Positions 8,915 to 18,800 of a stretch of 64,000 nt of DNA are shown here, one piece after another. Numbering within the stretch: the stretch's first letter is position 1; the number at the start of each line of letters is the position of its first letter. The notes under the pieces are model-generated. The model saw only the letters and a program-made list of their open reading frames with translations. It had not been told where the DNA came from and searched no databases. The position numbers and the translations under genes were made by a program. The DNA is from CAYMJM01 sp964391325 (GTDB lineage Bacteria; Patescibacteriota; Dojkabacteria; B142; JAFGMG01): contig CAYMJM010000001.1 in the NCBI GenBank assembly GCA_964391325.1, forward strand, positions 1-64,000, given 5' to 3'.

Positions 8915-11003
8915 TTAAATCTCTTATTTCAGCGGCTTTTTCAAACTCTAGCGAATCAGAGTAGATCTGCATTTGTATTTCTAACTCTTTTAGGAAGCTT
9001 TGTCTTTCCTTCTTGTTCATCACTTTGTAGCTTTCAGCCTGTTTAAGTAAACTTAAGCCAGTTTTGTCAAGTGTGTCATCTCTTTCTTGAGCTCTTTCAA
9101 GGCTAGTTTTAGCTTCTTTCACTATTGTTGTGGGAGTAATGTTATGCTCTATATTGTATTTGTGTTGAATATTTCGTCTTTTTCTGGTTTCGTCTATAGC
9201 ATATTTCATTGATTTAGTTATTCTGTCTGCATACATTATGACTCTGCCTTCGCTATGTCGTGCTGCTCTCCCTATTGTTTGTATTAAACTTGTTTCTGAT
9301 CTTAAGAATCCCTCTTTGTCCGCATCTAATATGGCAACTAGGGACACCTCAGGGAGATCCAGTCCCTCTCTAAGTAAGTTTATCCCTACGACCACATCCA
9401 CATTTCCAAGTCTAAGCTTCTGTAGGATCTCAACTCTTTCTATGGCATCCAGATCTGAGTGGAGATAGTGAACTTTGATGCCTGCTTCCTGCAAATAGGT
9501 TGTCAAATCTTCAGACATCCTTTTTGTGAGCGTGGTAACTAGCACTCTTTGACCTTTTCGAACTGTGGAAGTAATTTCATTTATCAGGTTGTCGATCTGG
9601 TTTTCATTGTAGTTTCTGCTTTGATAAAAAGGTATGTCGGTGTACATATTTTTTCTCATGTCTGCTTTCAGGGTAGCTTGCCGCTTAGCCTCGGTTGGCC
9701 TGAGGTCTATTTCGGGATCTAAAAGGCCAGTTGGTCTGATTAACTGTTCTGCTATACCTTTATAGTTTAATAGTTTCTTTTTTGATGCTTCTACTTTGCT
9801 AAGGTTTATTTCATATTCAGCAGGTGTTGCGCTAGCATAAATTACCTGATTAATTTTTCTGTTAAACTCATCAAATTTCAGGGGTCTATTATCTTTGGCA
9901 GACTGCATCCTGAAACCATATTGAACTAGCATATCCTTTCTCGACTTATCTCCTGCATACATTCCTCTTACTTGGGGAACTGTCATATGGGACTCATCTA
10001 TAAACAACAGCCAGTCATCTGGCAGATAATCTAGCAAGGTTGATGGCGGTGAACCCGGAGGCCTGCCTTCAAAATATCTGGAATAATTTTCAATGCCCGA
10101 ACAATACCCTGTTTCTTCTAACATTTCTAGATCATATTCTGTTCTCTGACGCAGACGCTCTGCTTCAAGCAGCTTGTTTTGATCCTTGAAGGATTTTACT
10201 TCTGTAGCGAGATCCTCTCTGATTTTGCCAAGAACTGATTTTAATTTATCGTAAGGAGTTACGAACTGTTTAGCTGGGAATATTGTAATCTGGTCAAGGT
10301 TTTCAATTATCTCACCTGAAATTGGATTGAATACTTTTATAGCTTCGATTTCATCTCCAAAAAAACCAATTCTAATAGCGGTTTCTTCTGAAGCTATATT
10401 TACATCAACCGTATCTCCTCTTACTCTATAATTGCCTGTAAAAAAATCATACTCACTTCTTTCATATAACATGTCGGTTAAATGAATCAAAAATTTTTCC
10501 TGGCTGTATCTTTGCCCTACTGAAATCTCCCTACTTAATGATTTGTAATCTTCGGGATCACCTATACCATAAATACAAGAAACTGAAGCGACAATTATTA
10601 CGTCTTTTCTTGTCAGTAAGGCCTGCATTGCAGCATTTCTGTACCTTTCGATATTGTCGTTTATAGATGTTTCTTTTTCTATATAGAGATCTCTGTTTGG
10701 AATATATGCCTCGGGCTGATAGTAATCGTAGTAAGAAATAAAGTACTCAACTGCGTTGTCTGGGAAAAATTCTCGAAACTCGCTGAATAATTGCGCAGCC
10801 AGGGTTTTATTATGGGCTAGAACAAGTGTAGTTTTGCCGGTATTCTGGATTACGTTGGCCATGGTAAAAGTTTTTCCGGAGCCAGTTACCCCAAGTAGAG
10901 TCTGGTGCTTCATGTCCTTCTGGAGTCCTGTGGTAAGAAACTGAATTGCTTTCCCTTGATCTCCGGAAATTGCGTATTTTGTCTTGAGATTAAAAAGAGG
11001 CAT
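8892..11003 (-). CDS. uvrB: Excinuclease ABC subunit B
   Basis: DNA-damage verification helicase of nucleotide excision repair. At 703 residues it is a little longer than the typical 660-680. It shows Walker A GVTGSGKTFT (about 39), the beta-hairpin segment YYDYYQPEAYIP, the DEAD-type DESH motif, SATPAEYE, helicase motifs V and VI (LLREGLDLPEV, QTIGRAARH) and a C-terminal UVR motif (LEFEKAAEIRDLI) that contacts UvrC. The partner uvrC is at 44.8 kb; uvrA is not in the window. Confidence 0.97.
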   Translation of the reverse strand: MPLFNLKTKYAISGDQGKAIQFLTTGLQKDMKHQTLLGVTGSGKTFTMANVIQNTGKTTLVLAHNKTLAAQLFSEFREFFPDNAVEYFISYYDYYQPEAYIPNRDLYIEKETSINDNIERYRNAAMQALLTRKDVIIVASVSCIYGIGDPEDYKSLSREISVGQRYSQEKFLIHLTDMLYERSEYDFFTGNYRVRGDTVDVNIASEETAIRIGFFGDEIEAIKVFNPISGEIIENLDQITIFPAKQFVTPYDKLKSVLGKIREDLATEVKSFKDQNKLLEAERLRQRTEYDLEMLEETGYCSGIENYSRYFEGRPPGSPPSTLLDYLPDDWLLFIDESHMTVPQVRGMYAGDKSRKDMLVQYGFRMQSAKDNRPLKFDEFNRKINQVIYASATPAEYEINLSKVEASKKKLLNYKGIAEQLIRPTGLLDPEIDLRPTEAKRQATLKADMRKNMYTDIPFYQSRNYNENQIDNLINEITSTVRKGQRVLVTTLTKRMSEDLTTYLQEAGIKVHYLHSDLDAIERVEILQKLRLGNVDVVVGINLLREGLDLPEVSLVAILDADKEGFLRSETSLIQTIGRAARHSEGRVIMYADRITKSMKYAIDETRKRRNIQHKYNIEHNITPTTIVKEAKTSLERAQERDDTLDKTGLSLLKQAESYKVMNKKERQSFLKELEIQMQIYSDSLEFEKAAEIRDLIKSLKSS

Positions 11004-11027
11004 ACCTTAATTTTATCAAATCTGTGG

Positions 11028-12170
11028 CTAAACAGGAATATCGCGGATATTTTTCATCAAACTGCTGTAGAATTGTAGATTATGAATAGTGGCAAGTCTG
11101 AATCCTGCTGATTCACTAATTCTGATTAAATGCCGTAAGTAGCTTCTTGAAATGGTTTGACAAGCTTCACATTTACAGTTTGAACTTATAGGGTTAGAGT
11201 CAAATTTATATCTGTCGGATGTCAGATGAATTACATCAAAAGAATTAAATGATCTGTCCCCTTCTCCTTTATTAACGTATAAATATCCATGTCTAGCATT
11301 TCGGGTTGGCAGTACCGTGTCAAACAAATCCCAGTTTTTACCAGCGCAGTATATGATATCGTCTGGCGTTCCAACTCCCATGGCATACCTTATGTTATCT
11401 TCCGGTATCAATTCGGCAACATAAGTTAGTAGTTCATGATAAAAGCCTTTGGATACGTTATTCCGCCATGAGTACTGATTGTGCAATGGAACACCACCGA
11501 AGTTATACATATCAAAGCCAATTTTAATTAATTCTTCAGCGCTTTGTTTTCTTAGTTCAAAATTATTTCCTCCTTGGATTACGGCACCTAATAAAGGCCT
11601 TGAGATACTTTTATCCAAAAAATCTTTTTCAGTAAGATGATGTAGCTCTAGAAACTTTTGTTTGGATCTTTTGGCCCATTTAGTGTTTCTTTTAATGGAT
11701 TGCTTGAGAATGTAAAGCGGTGCGTCTCTGATAGTTGGCTCATCCAATGCTGTTACGATATCTGCGCCAAGATTATATTGTATAATTTGGGAAATTTCAG
11801 GACTTAAAAATCTGGTTCTTCCCGTTTCTGGATCTTTGAAGCTGCACCCTGCGTCTGTTATTTTATTTAGTGTTTTGTCCCTTGAAGCGTGGATCAAGGA
11901 AAAAACTTGAAACCCACCACTGTCAGATAAAACCGGTCTGCTCCAATTAAAAAATTTATGGATCCCACCAAGTTGTTTCACGTAAGCACTTCCCAGCTTA
12001 TTTTCTATATGAAGCGTGGTGGTAACTATCTCCTTTACCTTCGCATCAGATGCATCTTTAAATGATATTGTCCTTATGGCTCCATAAGTGGCATCAGGCA
12101 TAAAGGCCGGAGTCTTTATAATTCCATGTTTTGTTTTAATGTGAAGTTTGCGCATTGAGAATTTTAACAC
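11028..12170 (-). CDS. tgt: tRNA-guanine transglycosylase
   Basis: Exchanges G34 of GUN-anticodon tRNAs for preQ1 or queuine in queuosine formation. The 380-residue protein has the catalytic segment LSDSGGFQVFSL, the substrate-loop GGVPLH, a nucleophile-region VLPTRNARHG, and zinc ligands in CKCEAC with a His about 25 residues later (TIHNLQFY). The start is a GTG overlapping rsmA by 7 bases; an ATG at 12155 is the alternative. tRNA-Phe is not a substrate (Asp, Asn, His and Tyr tRNAs are), and no queuosine precursor genes are visible nearby. Confidence 0.95.
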   Translation of the reverse strand: MLKFSMRKLHIKTKHGIIKTPAFMPDATYGAIRTISFKDASDAKVKEIVTTTLHIENKLGSAYVKQLGGIHKFFNWSRPVLSDSGGFQVFSLIHASRDKTLNKITDAGCSFKDPETGRTRFLSPEISQIIQYNLGADIVTALDEPTIRDAPLYILKQSIKRNTKWAKRSKQKFLELHHLTEKDFLDKSISRPLLGAVIQGGNNFELRKQSAEELIKIGFDMYNFGGVPLHNQYSWRNNVSKGFYHELLTYVAELIPEDNIRYAMGVGTPDDIIYCAGKNWDLFDTVLPTRNARHGYLYVNKGEGDRSFNSFDVIHLTSDRYKFDSNPISSNCKCEACQTISRSYLRHLIRISESAGFRLATIHNLQFYSSLMKNIRDIPV

Positions 12171-12958
12171 ATACTTTGTTGCCAGAGTGCAACAAATTGT
12201 TCTGTGTCAAGCTGGGCTGGTCTTAAGTTTTCTTCTATGTCGAGGTCTTGGAAAATTTGCGACCAGTTAATTTCTTTATAAATGTTGGATAATACTTTTT
12301 GTAGTTTTTTTCGTGGACTTGAGTATGCATTTTTCAAAAATTTAGCGTAATTTCGTATGTCTGTGTAAGGTATGTAGGGAGTCTCTCTTAATTCAAAATT
12401 TAGTATCCCCCCATCCACCCTCGGTTCAGGATAAAACCTGTCTTTTTTGATAGTTCCTGCATATTTTACGTGATATAAAGCTGATACGTAATGGTGTAAA
12501 AAACTCGATTTTGGTGGCTGTGCAGCATAATCTTGTGCTACTTCTTTTTGAAGAATTACAGACATGCGCACAGGCTTAAGCTCGGCTTCAGTGAAATTTT
12601 GTATAATTTTTTTTGAAATATTGTAAGGAAGGCTGCCAATGACCTTATATTCTTTAATTACTCTAGAATCTAGTTCCTTTCGTAGATCTATTTGTAGGAT
12701 ATCCTTATGGATTACTTCAAAACTTGGATCTGTTTTAAACTTTTCCTTTAATAAGGTCACTAAATCACTATCTATTTCAACAGCAATGACTTCTTTTACT
12801 GTTCGTAATAAAATTTGAGTTACTCTCCCGTCGCCTGGTCCTATCTCAAAAACATAGTCTTCTAATGAGGGATCAAGACTATCAACTAGCTTTGCTGAGT
12901 CTGAGGCGTATTTTAAGAAATTTTGACCAAATTGTTTTTTAAAAACATGTGCAGTCAT
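12164..12958 (-). CDS. rsmA: 16S rRNA adenine dimethyltransferase
   Basis: KsgA/RsmA dimethylates two adjacent adenines in helix 45 of 16S rRNA. The 264-residue protein has the N-terminal FGQNFL, SAM-binding VFEIGPGDGRVTQIL, acidic VEIDSD after strand 2, and the catalytic motif present as SLPYNIS, where most RsmA proteins have NLPYNIS. The Asn-to-Ser change at the first motif position is unusual and could alter activity. It lies upstream of tgt with a 7-base overlap and 9 bases downstream of gatD. Confidence 0.94.
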   Translation of the reverse strand: MTAHVFKKQFGQNFLKYASDSAKLVDSLDPSLEDYVFEIGPGDGRVTQILLRTVKEVIAVEIDSDLVTLLKEKFKTDPSFEVIHKDILQIDLRKELDSRVIKEYKVIGSLPYNISKKIIQNFTEAELKPVRMSVILQKEVAQDYAAQPPKSSFLHHYVSALYHVKYAGTIKKDRFYPEPRVDGGILNFELRETPYIPYTDIRNYAKFLKNAYSSPRKKLQKVLSNIYKEINWSQIFQDLDIEENLRPAQLDTEQFVALWQQSMC

Positions 12959-12967
12959 CTCGTTCGG

Positions 12968-13762
12968 TTATAAGCTAAGTGCGAATTCATGAGCTCTCCA
13001 TTCAAGATCGTCATCTAACAGAGGTAGGCTTATAAATTTTTCCTTATAACGCCTTTGTAGAGCTAATGATAATAATAAGTCTGCTATATGTGGATTTTTG
13101 GGTAAAAATGCTCCATGCATATAGCTTCCAAAAGTATTTTTATATCTAATCCCCTCATAACCCTGAATTTCGCTATCCCCAATCCCCCTAAGCACTCTGC
13201 CTAAATGTAAGTTATGTTTGGTAAGTATCTTGGTCCTACCGGAATGATTTTCAAAGCCTGTTAAGGTATAGAGGATATTTTTCGTTACAGGGTATTTATA
13301 GTAGTTTTCTACTTCTCTCTTTGTCTGCTCGTTAATAATTTCTACTGAAATATTTCCTATGCAACGTTGTCTTGTGTCAGTACCAGGGGCAACAGTCTCT
13401 ATTGGAAGAAATCCTAGACCTTCTGCCTTCTGTTTATCACCTGTAAGGTAGTATTGCCCTAGAAGCTGATACCCCCCACAGATAGCCAGTGCAGGAACAT
13501 TATTGTGTAGATCTTTTAGAAGGCTTTCTTTTTTATTAAACATGTCTTTTCCTATCTCTACCTGCTGCGCATCCTGCCCTCCTCCAAAAAAGTAGATGTC
13601 TGTTTTTTGAGGTTTTAATGTATCTCCTGTAGAGATGAAATTTACGGTTACCTCTATACCCCTAGCTCTGGCCCTTCTCTCTAACACAATGATATTTCCA
13701 AGGTCTCCGTACAGATTCATTTTATCTGGGTACAGATGTGTTATTGTAAGTTTGAATTTCAT
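12968..13762 (-). CDS. gatD: Lipid II isoglutaminyl synthase, glutamine amidotransferase subunit
   Basis: GatD supplies ammonia from glutamine for amidation of the D-Glu of lipid II. The 264-residue CobB/CobQ-type amidotransferase begins with the characteristic ITHLYPDKMNLYGDLGN, carries the nucleophile in LAICGGYQLLG (Cys near residue 94) and a catalytic His in SYMHGAFLPKNP near 220. It starts 1 base after murT ends, so the two subunits are co-expressed. Amidation of muropeptides affects cross-linking and hydrolase sensitivity. Confidence 0.93.
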   Translation of the reverse strand: MKFKLTITHLYPDKMNLYGDLGNIIVLERRARARGIEVTVNFISTGDTLKPQKTDIYFFGGGQDAQQVEIGKDMFNKKESLLKDLHNNVPALAICGGYQLLGQYYLTGDKQKAEGLGFLPIETVAPGTDTRQRCIGNISVEIINEQTKREVENYYKYPVTKNILYTLTGFENHSGRTKILTKHNLHLGRVLRGIGDSEIQGYEGIRYKNTFGSYMHGAFLPKNPHIADLLLSLALQRRYKEKFISLPLLDDDLEWRAHEFALSL

Positions 13763-13763
13763 T

Positions 13764-15074
13764 TTAAAATCTTTTACCTAATATTTTCCGGAACTCATTC
13801 ATGGCCGTATAGGTTGGTAGTACATATACGGTCTCCTCTTTTTGTACAGTTTGCATTATATCTACTATAGCTTCTTGAATATCTTTTTTAATGGTTATCT
13901 GTGGATGCTTTTGAATATTTTTATGTGCATATTTCAACCTAAGGGTCATATCTTCAGCTCTTTTGCCTGATACGATGACAGAGGTATACAGAATATGCTG
14001 TATTTTCTCGACTTGTGCATCCCATAGCCAGGAAACATCTCGTCCATCAGCTATGTTGTCATTTATGATAATTAGCAGCTTCGCCTTTCTGAGTGTTTTT
14101 AACATGTTCAAAGTTAATGTAAATCCTGCTGGATTTTTAATCAAGAATAGTTGAAAATAAAACGGTTGTTTATAAAAGTTTTTGAGAGCTTTTGGAAGCG
14201 ACTGTTTTTCAACTTTTAGAAGCTCTCCTCTGCCAAACGCCGGTTTGAAATTACTCAAGCCTTGTTTGATTTGTTCTGTTTGTAACCCCAGTAGTATCGC
14301 AGCTTGCATAGCAGCAAGAGCATTGTATACATGGAATATGCCTGGGACATTCACATCAAAGATTGTATTATTATATTCAAATTGACTTGTTAGATCGCCA
14401 TGCAGTTCGATCAGGCTTGGTTTTAGAGCAGGTTTTGTATTTAAATTATTTGGCTTATTCTCAAAAAGGAACTCTTTAGAGTATTTATTGGTTAAACTGA
14501 AGTAATATGTTTCATTCCGTGTGTTTTCTGCAAGTGAGGAAACCATGCCGTCGTCTGCATTTAGAACAAGTTTGGTATGGGGAGATTTTCTTATTGCCTC
14601 TAGTATGTATTTCCGAGTTTTATTAATTTCTCCATAAGCATCTAACTGATCTCTAAATAGGTTTGTAACTATTAAAATAGAAGGTTTAAGGGAATCTATT
14701 ATCTTGGGTAATGTCGCTTCTTCCACTTCTAAAAGGGCTACGCTTGAGTTAAGCCTGCCCTTTAAGCTCGAGTTTTCTATAAAAGTAGAAATTAACCCTC
14801 TTTTTAAATTTGATCCTGAAGTATTGGTTAGGTGCTGAATCTCTGCTTCTTTGAGTACCTCGTGTAACATTGATTTTGTAGTTGTTTTTCCATTTGTGCC
14901 GGTAATTAAAATGGTTTGATTTAATTGAAGAGAAAAGTAGTCAAACAGCTCCGGATAGTATTTTTCGATTATAAGGCCAGGTAAAGCTGTCCCTGATCCT
15001 CTATTCAAAAATTTAGATAGATTTTTTGTGAACCTTGCTGTTGCAATGAAAAAAATATTTTTTACTGTATTCAT
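13764..15074 (-). CDS. murT: Lipid II isoglutaminyl synthase, ligase subunit MurT
   Basis: Mur-ligase-like subunit that activates lipid II D-Glu for amidation with GatD. The 436-residue protein has the ATP loop ITGTNGKTTTK (about 56), a central Mur-ligase domain with GIFHVYNALAA, and the C-terminal DUF1727 motif NDNIADGRDVSWLWDA. Characterised MurT proteins carry a four-Cys zinc ribbon inside the central domain; this protein contains no cysteine at all, and the region is replaced by a Lys/Asn-rich insert. It is first in the murT-gatD-rsmA-tgt run. Confidence 0.92.
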   Translation of the reverse strand: MNTVKNIFFIATARFTKNLSKFLNRGSGTALPGLIIEKYYPELFDYFSLQLNQTILITGTNGKTTTKSMLHEVLKEAEIQHLTNTSGSNLKRGLISTFIENSSLKGRLNSSVALLEVEEATLPKIIDSLKPSILIVTNLFRDQLDAYGEINKTRKYILEAIRKSPHTKLVLNADDGMVSSLAENTRNETYYFSLTNKYSKEFLFENKPNNLNTKPALKPSLIELHGDLTSQFEYNNTIFDVNVPGIFHVYNALAAMQAAILLGLQTEQIKQGLSNFKPAFGRGELLKVEKQSLPKALKNFYKQPFYFQLFLIKNPAGFTLTLNMLKTLRKAKLLIIINDNIADGRDVSWLWDAQVEKIQHILYTSVIVSGKRAEDMTLRLKYAHKNIQKHPQITIKKDIQEAIVDIMQTVQKEETVYVLPTYTAMNEFRKILGKRF

Positions 15075-15229
15075 GAACGAATTTTAACAAGGATCAAAAG
15101 ATATGTGAAATGTATCTTATTGTATATCATTATTGGACATGATATAATATTTATATATTAAAATGTCTTAAATTACAATTTATTATTTGTAATTTAATTA
15201 GTATATTTACTAAATTTTAAAATTTTAAT

Positions 15230-15862
15230 ATGGTAGTTGTATCTCCAGATTCCTGTTTCGTAGGTTACAAAGAAGAGGATCGGGCTGGCATAATAGCTGA
15301 TATGTTGGAGATGAGGGGTGAAATGGCACAGACAGCATTAGAAAACCCCATTACTCCGGATTATGAGAGTCTAGCTATAGCTTTAGATCAAAGATTAAAG
15401 CAGCTACTATCGCAAGGGGCGCAATATGCAGATGTTTCAAATTTTGGTGCATATATGCTTGACGAGTACGCAACTACTCTAGAGGAAGGCGGTGTTAACT
15501 ATGTCATGGACCATGTGCGGGATTCTGCTATAGGGCGAGAGATGTTAGACTATTATGATAAAAATAGAATACCTATGTCATTTTTACAACAAGCAAGGCT
15601 GTGGGCAGGGGGACCTGCACAGGACTATGTTGATGAAGTTTTTCAGGAAATATGTCTCAATGTGGCATGTTTATTGACTGAGGAAGAAGTAGCTACTTAT
15701 TTTGGTGGTAGAGATATTGCTTTGAGTGTAGATCGTCCATCTACTAAGCCACGAGTGACTTATTATTCTGAATTCGGAGCGATTTTTGTACAGGGGACAC
15801 ATACGAGTCGTGCTGATGCGTTTGCTCCAAAGTTCGTTGAGGCAAATAGTGTTACATTCTAG
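15230..15862 (+). CDS. Soluble protein, unknown function
   Basis: A 210-residue acidic protein that I do not recognise. No signal peptide or membrane segment is visible; it is largely helical by composition, with a C-terminal, more strand-like section (PRVTYYSEFGAIFVQGTHTS). An exceptionally AT-rich stretch of about 110 bases precedes the ATG and probably holds its own promoter. It stands alone on the plus strand between murT and dnaE and overlaps the dnaE end by 11 bases. Confidence 0.7.
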   Translation: MVVVSPDSCFVGYKEEDRAGIIADMLEMRGEMAQTALENPITPDYESLAIALDQRLKQLLSQGAQYADVSNFGAYMLDEYATTLEEGGVNYVMDHVRDSAIGREMLDYYDKNRIPMSFLQQARLWAGGPAQDYVDEVFQEICLNVACLLTEEEVATYFGGRDIALSVDRPSTKPRVTYYSEFGAIFVQGTHTSRADAFAPKFVEANSVTF

Positions 15863-18800
15863 CGTATTTCTGGAAAAAACTGAGAGCTTGTGGAGTTGCA
15901 TTAATAGTTTTCACGAGCTCTTTTTTAGAATACGGAGTCCCATAAAGAATCTTTAATCTCAGTTCATTCCCAAGATTAGAAGCTAACATCTGTTTTATTT
16001 TGCTTAGCTCCGCTTTGTCCTTGATTTCTGTTATATCTATTACCATTTCATCCTCGCTTGGCATGTCTTTGGCATATATTACATCATCCACGATTAAGCT
16101 GAATTTTTCATCTCTGAAACTTATGCTAGCTTTTAATATGATAGGTGTATTCTCAATCAGGAATTCTCTGATCCTATCGTATGCTTGTGGGAATACCACC
16201 CCTTCTGTTATGTCATCTCCGTCATCTATTTGGAGGAACGCCATAGGTTTCGAGTCTTTTTTGGTATAAATAATTTTTTTCTGGGTAATGATAGAAAGTA
16301 CCATTACAGCAGCTCTTTCTTGTAATTGCGCGGCATCTGCTATGCACTTGATCCTACCGTTAATCAATAACCTTCTATAATTTAATAAGGGGTGCTGACT
16401 TAAAAATGTTCCTAAAAGTTCCTTTTCCCAGCTAATCTTTTGTTGGTCTGTTTCTGGCTCTACTTCAGGCAGTCTGGTAATAGTTTTCTCTATTTCCTCT
16501 GCTCCTAGCCCGTCGAATAAAGTTCCTTGTCCTCCTTTGCGCTTAGACTCCTCCTGGCTTATTCTATCAAACACAGAGGGCATGACTGCGAGCAGTTGTT
16601 TCCTAGTGCCCCAACTTTCCATTGCTCCAACTTGTATAAGCAGCTCAAGTACTTTCTTAGTCAGTCTGCTGGGCTTTACTCTTGTTATAAGGTCGTCCAA
16701 AGAGTTAAAGTCACCATTTTCTTCTCTTTCAGCCACGATATTTTCTACAATTTTTCCATTTACGCCTTTGATTGCTCCCAACCCAAAACGAATTCTCTCT
16801 TTCGCATCTTCAAATTTTTTTCCTGGCTCAATCTTGAAATCGACAAAACTTTCATTAATGTCGGGAGGTAGTATTGCAATCCCCATTTCTCTTGCTTCTT
16901 TTAGGTCTCGACTGATTTTATCTGCGTTTCCTAGATCAGTCTCCATTAGCCCTGCCATAAACTGGATAGGATAATTAGCTTTCAGATAAGCTGTTTGATA
17001 GGCGACTACAGAATAGCATGCGCTATGGGATTTGTTGAAACCATAGTCAGCAAATGGTTCCATGTAAGAGAAGATATTCTCTGCTACCTTTTTGTTATAT
17101 CCATTTTCTTGGGCTTTTTTCAAGAATTTTTCTTTTTCAACTTTCATAACCTCGGGTTTTTTCTTTCCCATCGCACGTCTAAGTATGTCTGCTTCTCCTA
17201 AGGAGTAGCCTCCGATTTTTACTGCTATGTTAATAACTTGTTCTTGGTAAATAGCAAAGCCATATGTTGTTTCTAAAATTGGCTCTAAATCTTTGTGTAA
17301 ATAAACAGTTTTCTGTCTTCCAAACTTACGTTCAATATAGTCATGGATGTATTGCATTGGGCCTGGTCTGTAGGCTGCGTTCAAAAAGATGAGGTCGTCA
17401 ATGCTTTCTGGTTGAAGCTCTTTCAAGTATTTCTTCATCCCATCTGACTCAAATTGGAAGACTCCTGTTGTATTGCCTTTTTTAAATAAATCAAATGTTT
17501 TTTTGTCATTTAAATCTATTGCGTCAATGTCTAACTCCTGTTTTAAAGTGTAGTGAATTTGTTTGAGGGTGTTCTGGATAATCGTTAGGTTAGAAAGTCC
17601 TAAAAAATCAAATTTCATAAGCCCTAGATATTCGAGAGTTCCACCTTCAAACTGGGTCATTATTCTGTTTTCTTTATTCTCTTTTTGCACTGGCACAAAA
17701 TTGGTGATTGGGTCTGGGGTGACCAGATATCCGCAAGCATGAGTTGAAGTATGACGTGCGATATTTTCAAGCTTGCGTACGTAGTTAGCTAGTTCTTGTA
17801 GTCTTGGATCAGAGTCAATTATATCTTTGAATTCCTTTACCTCTTCCATCATTTTGTCTACACTGTGGACACGCCCAAATTTTACTATAACCATTTTTGA
17901 CAGCCTATCCGCTACTCCTAGGTCTATTCCCATGGCGCGGGCAACATCTCTAATTGCTGCTTTTGTTTTTAGCCTCCCATATGTTCCGATAAATGCAGTA
18001 CAGTCATGCCCATACCTTTCAGACATGTATTTGAATAAATCGTCTCGTCTGTCGTCTTGGAAGTCGATGTCAAAGTCCGGTGGAGAAGGCCGCTCTGGGT
18101 TTAAAAATCGTTCAAAAATAAGGTCATACTTGAAGGGATCAATATTAGTAATAGCTAAAGCGTATGCCACCACACTTCCTGCGCCTGAGCCGCGTCCGGG
18201 ACCAACCATGATGCCTTGGCTCTTAGCCCATCTAACGTAATCTTCAACAACAAGAAAGTAGTCATCGTAGCCTTTGTCATGGATTATTTGCAATTCGTAG
18301 TTAATTCTTTCTTTGGTTTCTTTGTTTATTGTCCCATATCTGAGCTCTGCACCCTTAAAAGCCTTTTCCTTAAGTATTTTGAAAGCAGGTCTGTCTTCGG
18401 TGGTGTCAGGGTATTTAGGTTGTATTCGGTCAAAGCTCAGAGAGTATTCTTCGGTCATATCGGCAATCTTCTTTGTGTTTTCTATTGCTTCGGGCAGGTC
18501 GCTAAAAAGTTCTTCCATTTCTTCAGGAGTCTTGACCCAAAATTCTCTTGAAGCATACTGCCTTCTATTTGGGTCACTAAGTTTTGTTCCGTCGCTGATA
18601 CACCAGGCTATTTCCTGGATTTGGTAGTCTTCCGGCTCTATATAGTGTGAATCTGTGGTGGCTACTATGGGAAGATTAAATTTTTCTGCAATTTTCAGTT
18701 GTTTAGGTAGTAGATTATCATTTTCTTTGTAATTAATGCGCATCAGCTCGACATACACATTTTCAAAATTGTTTTTCAGAAATTTTATCCAATTCTCAGC

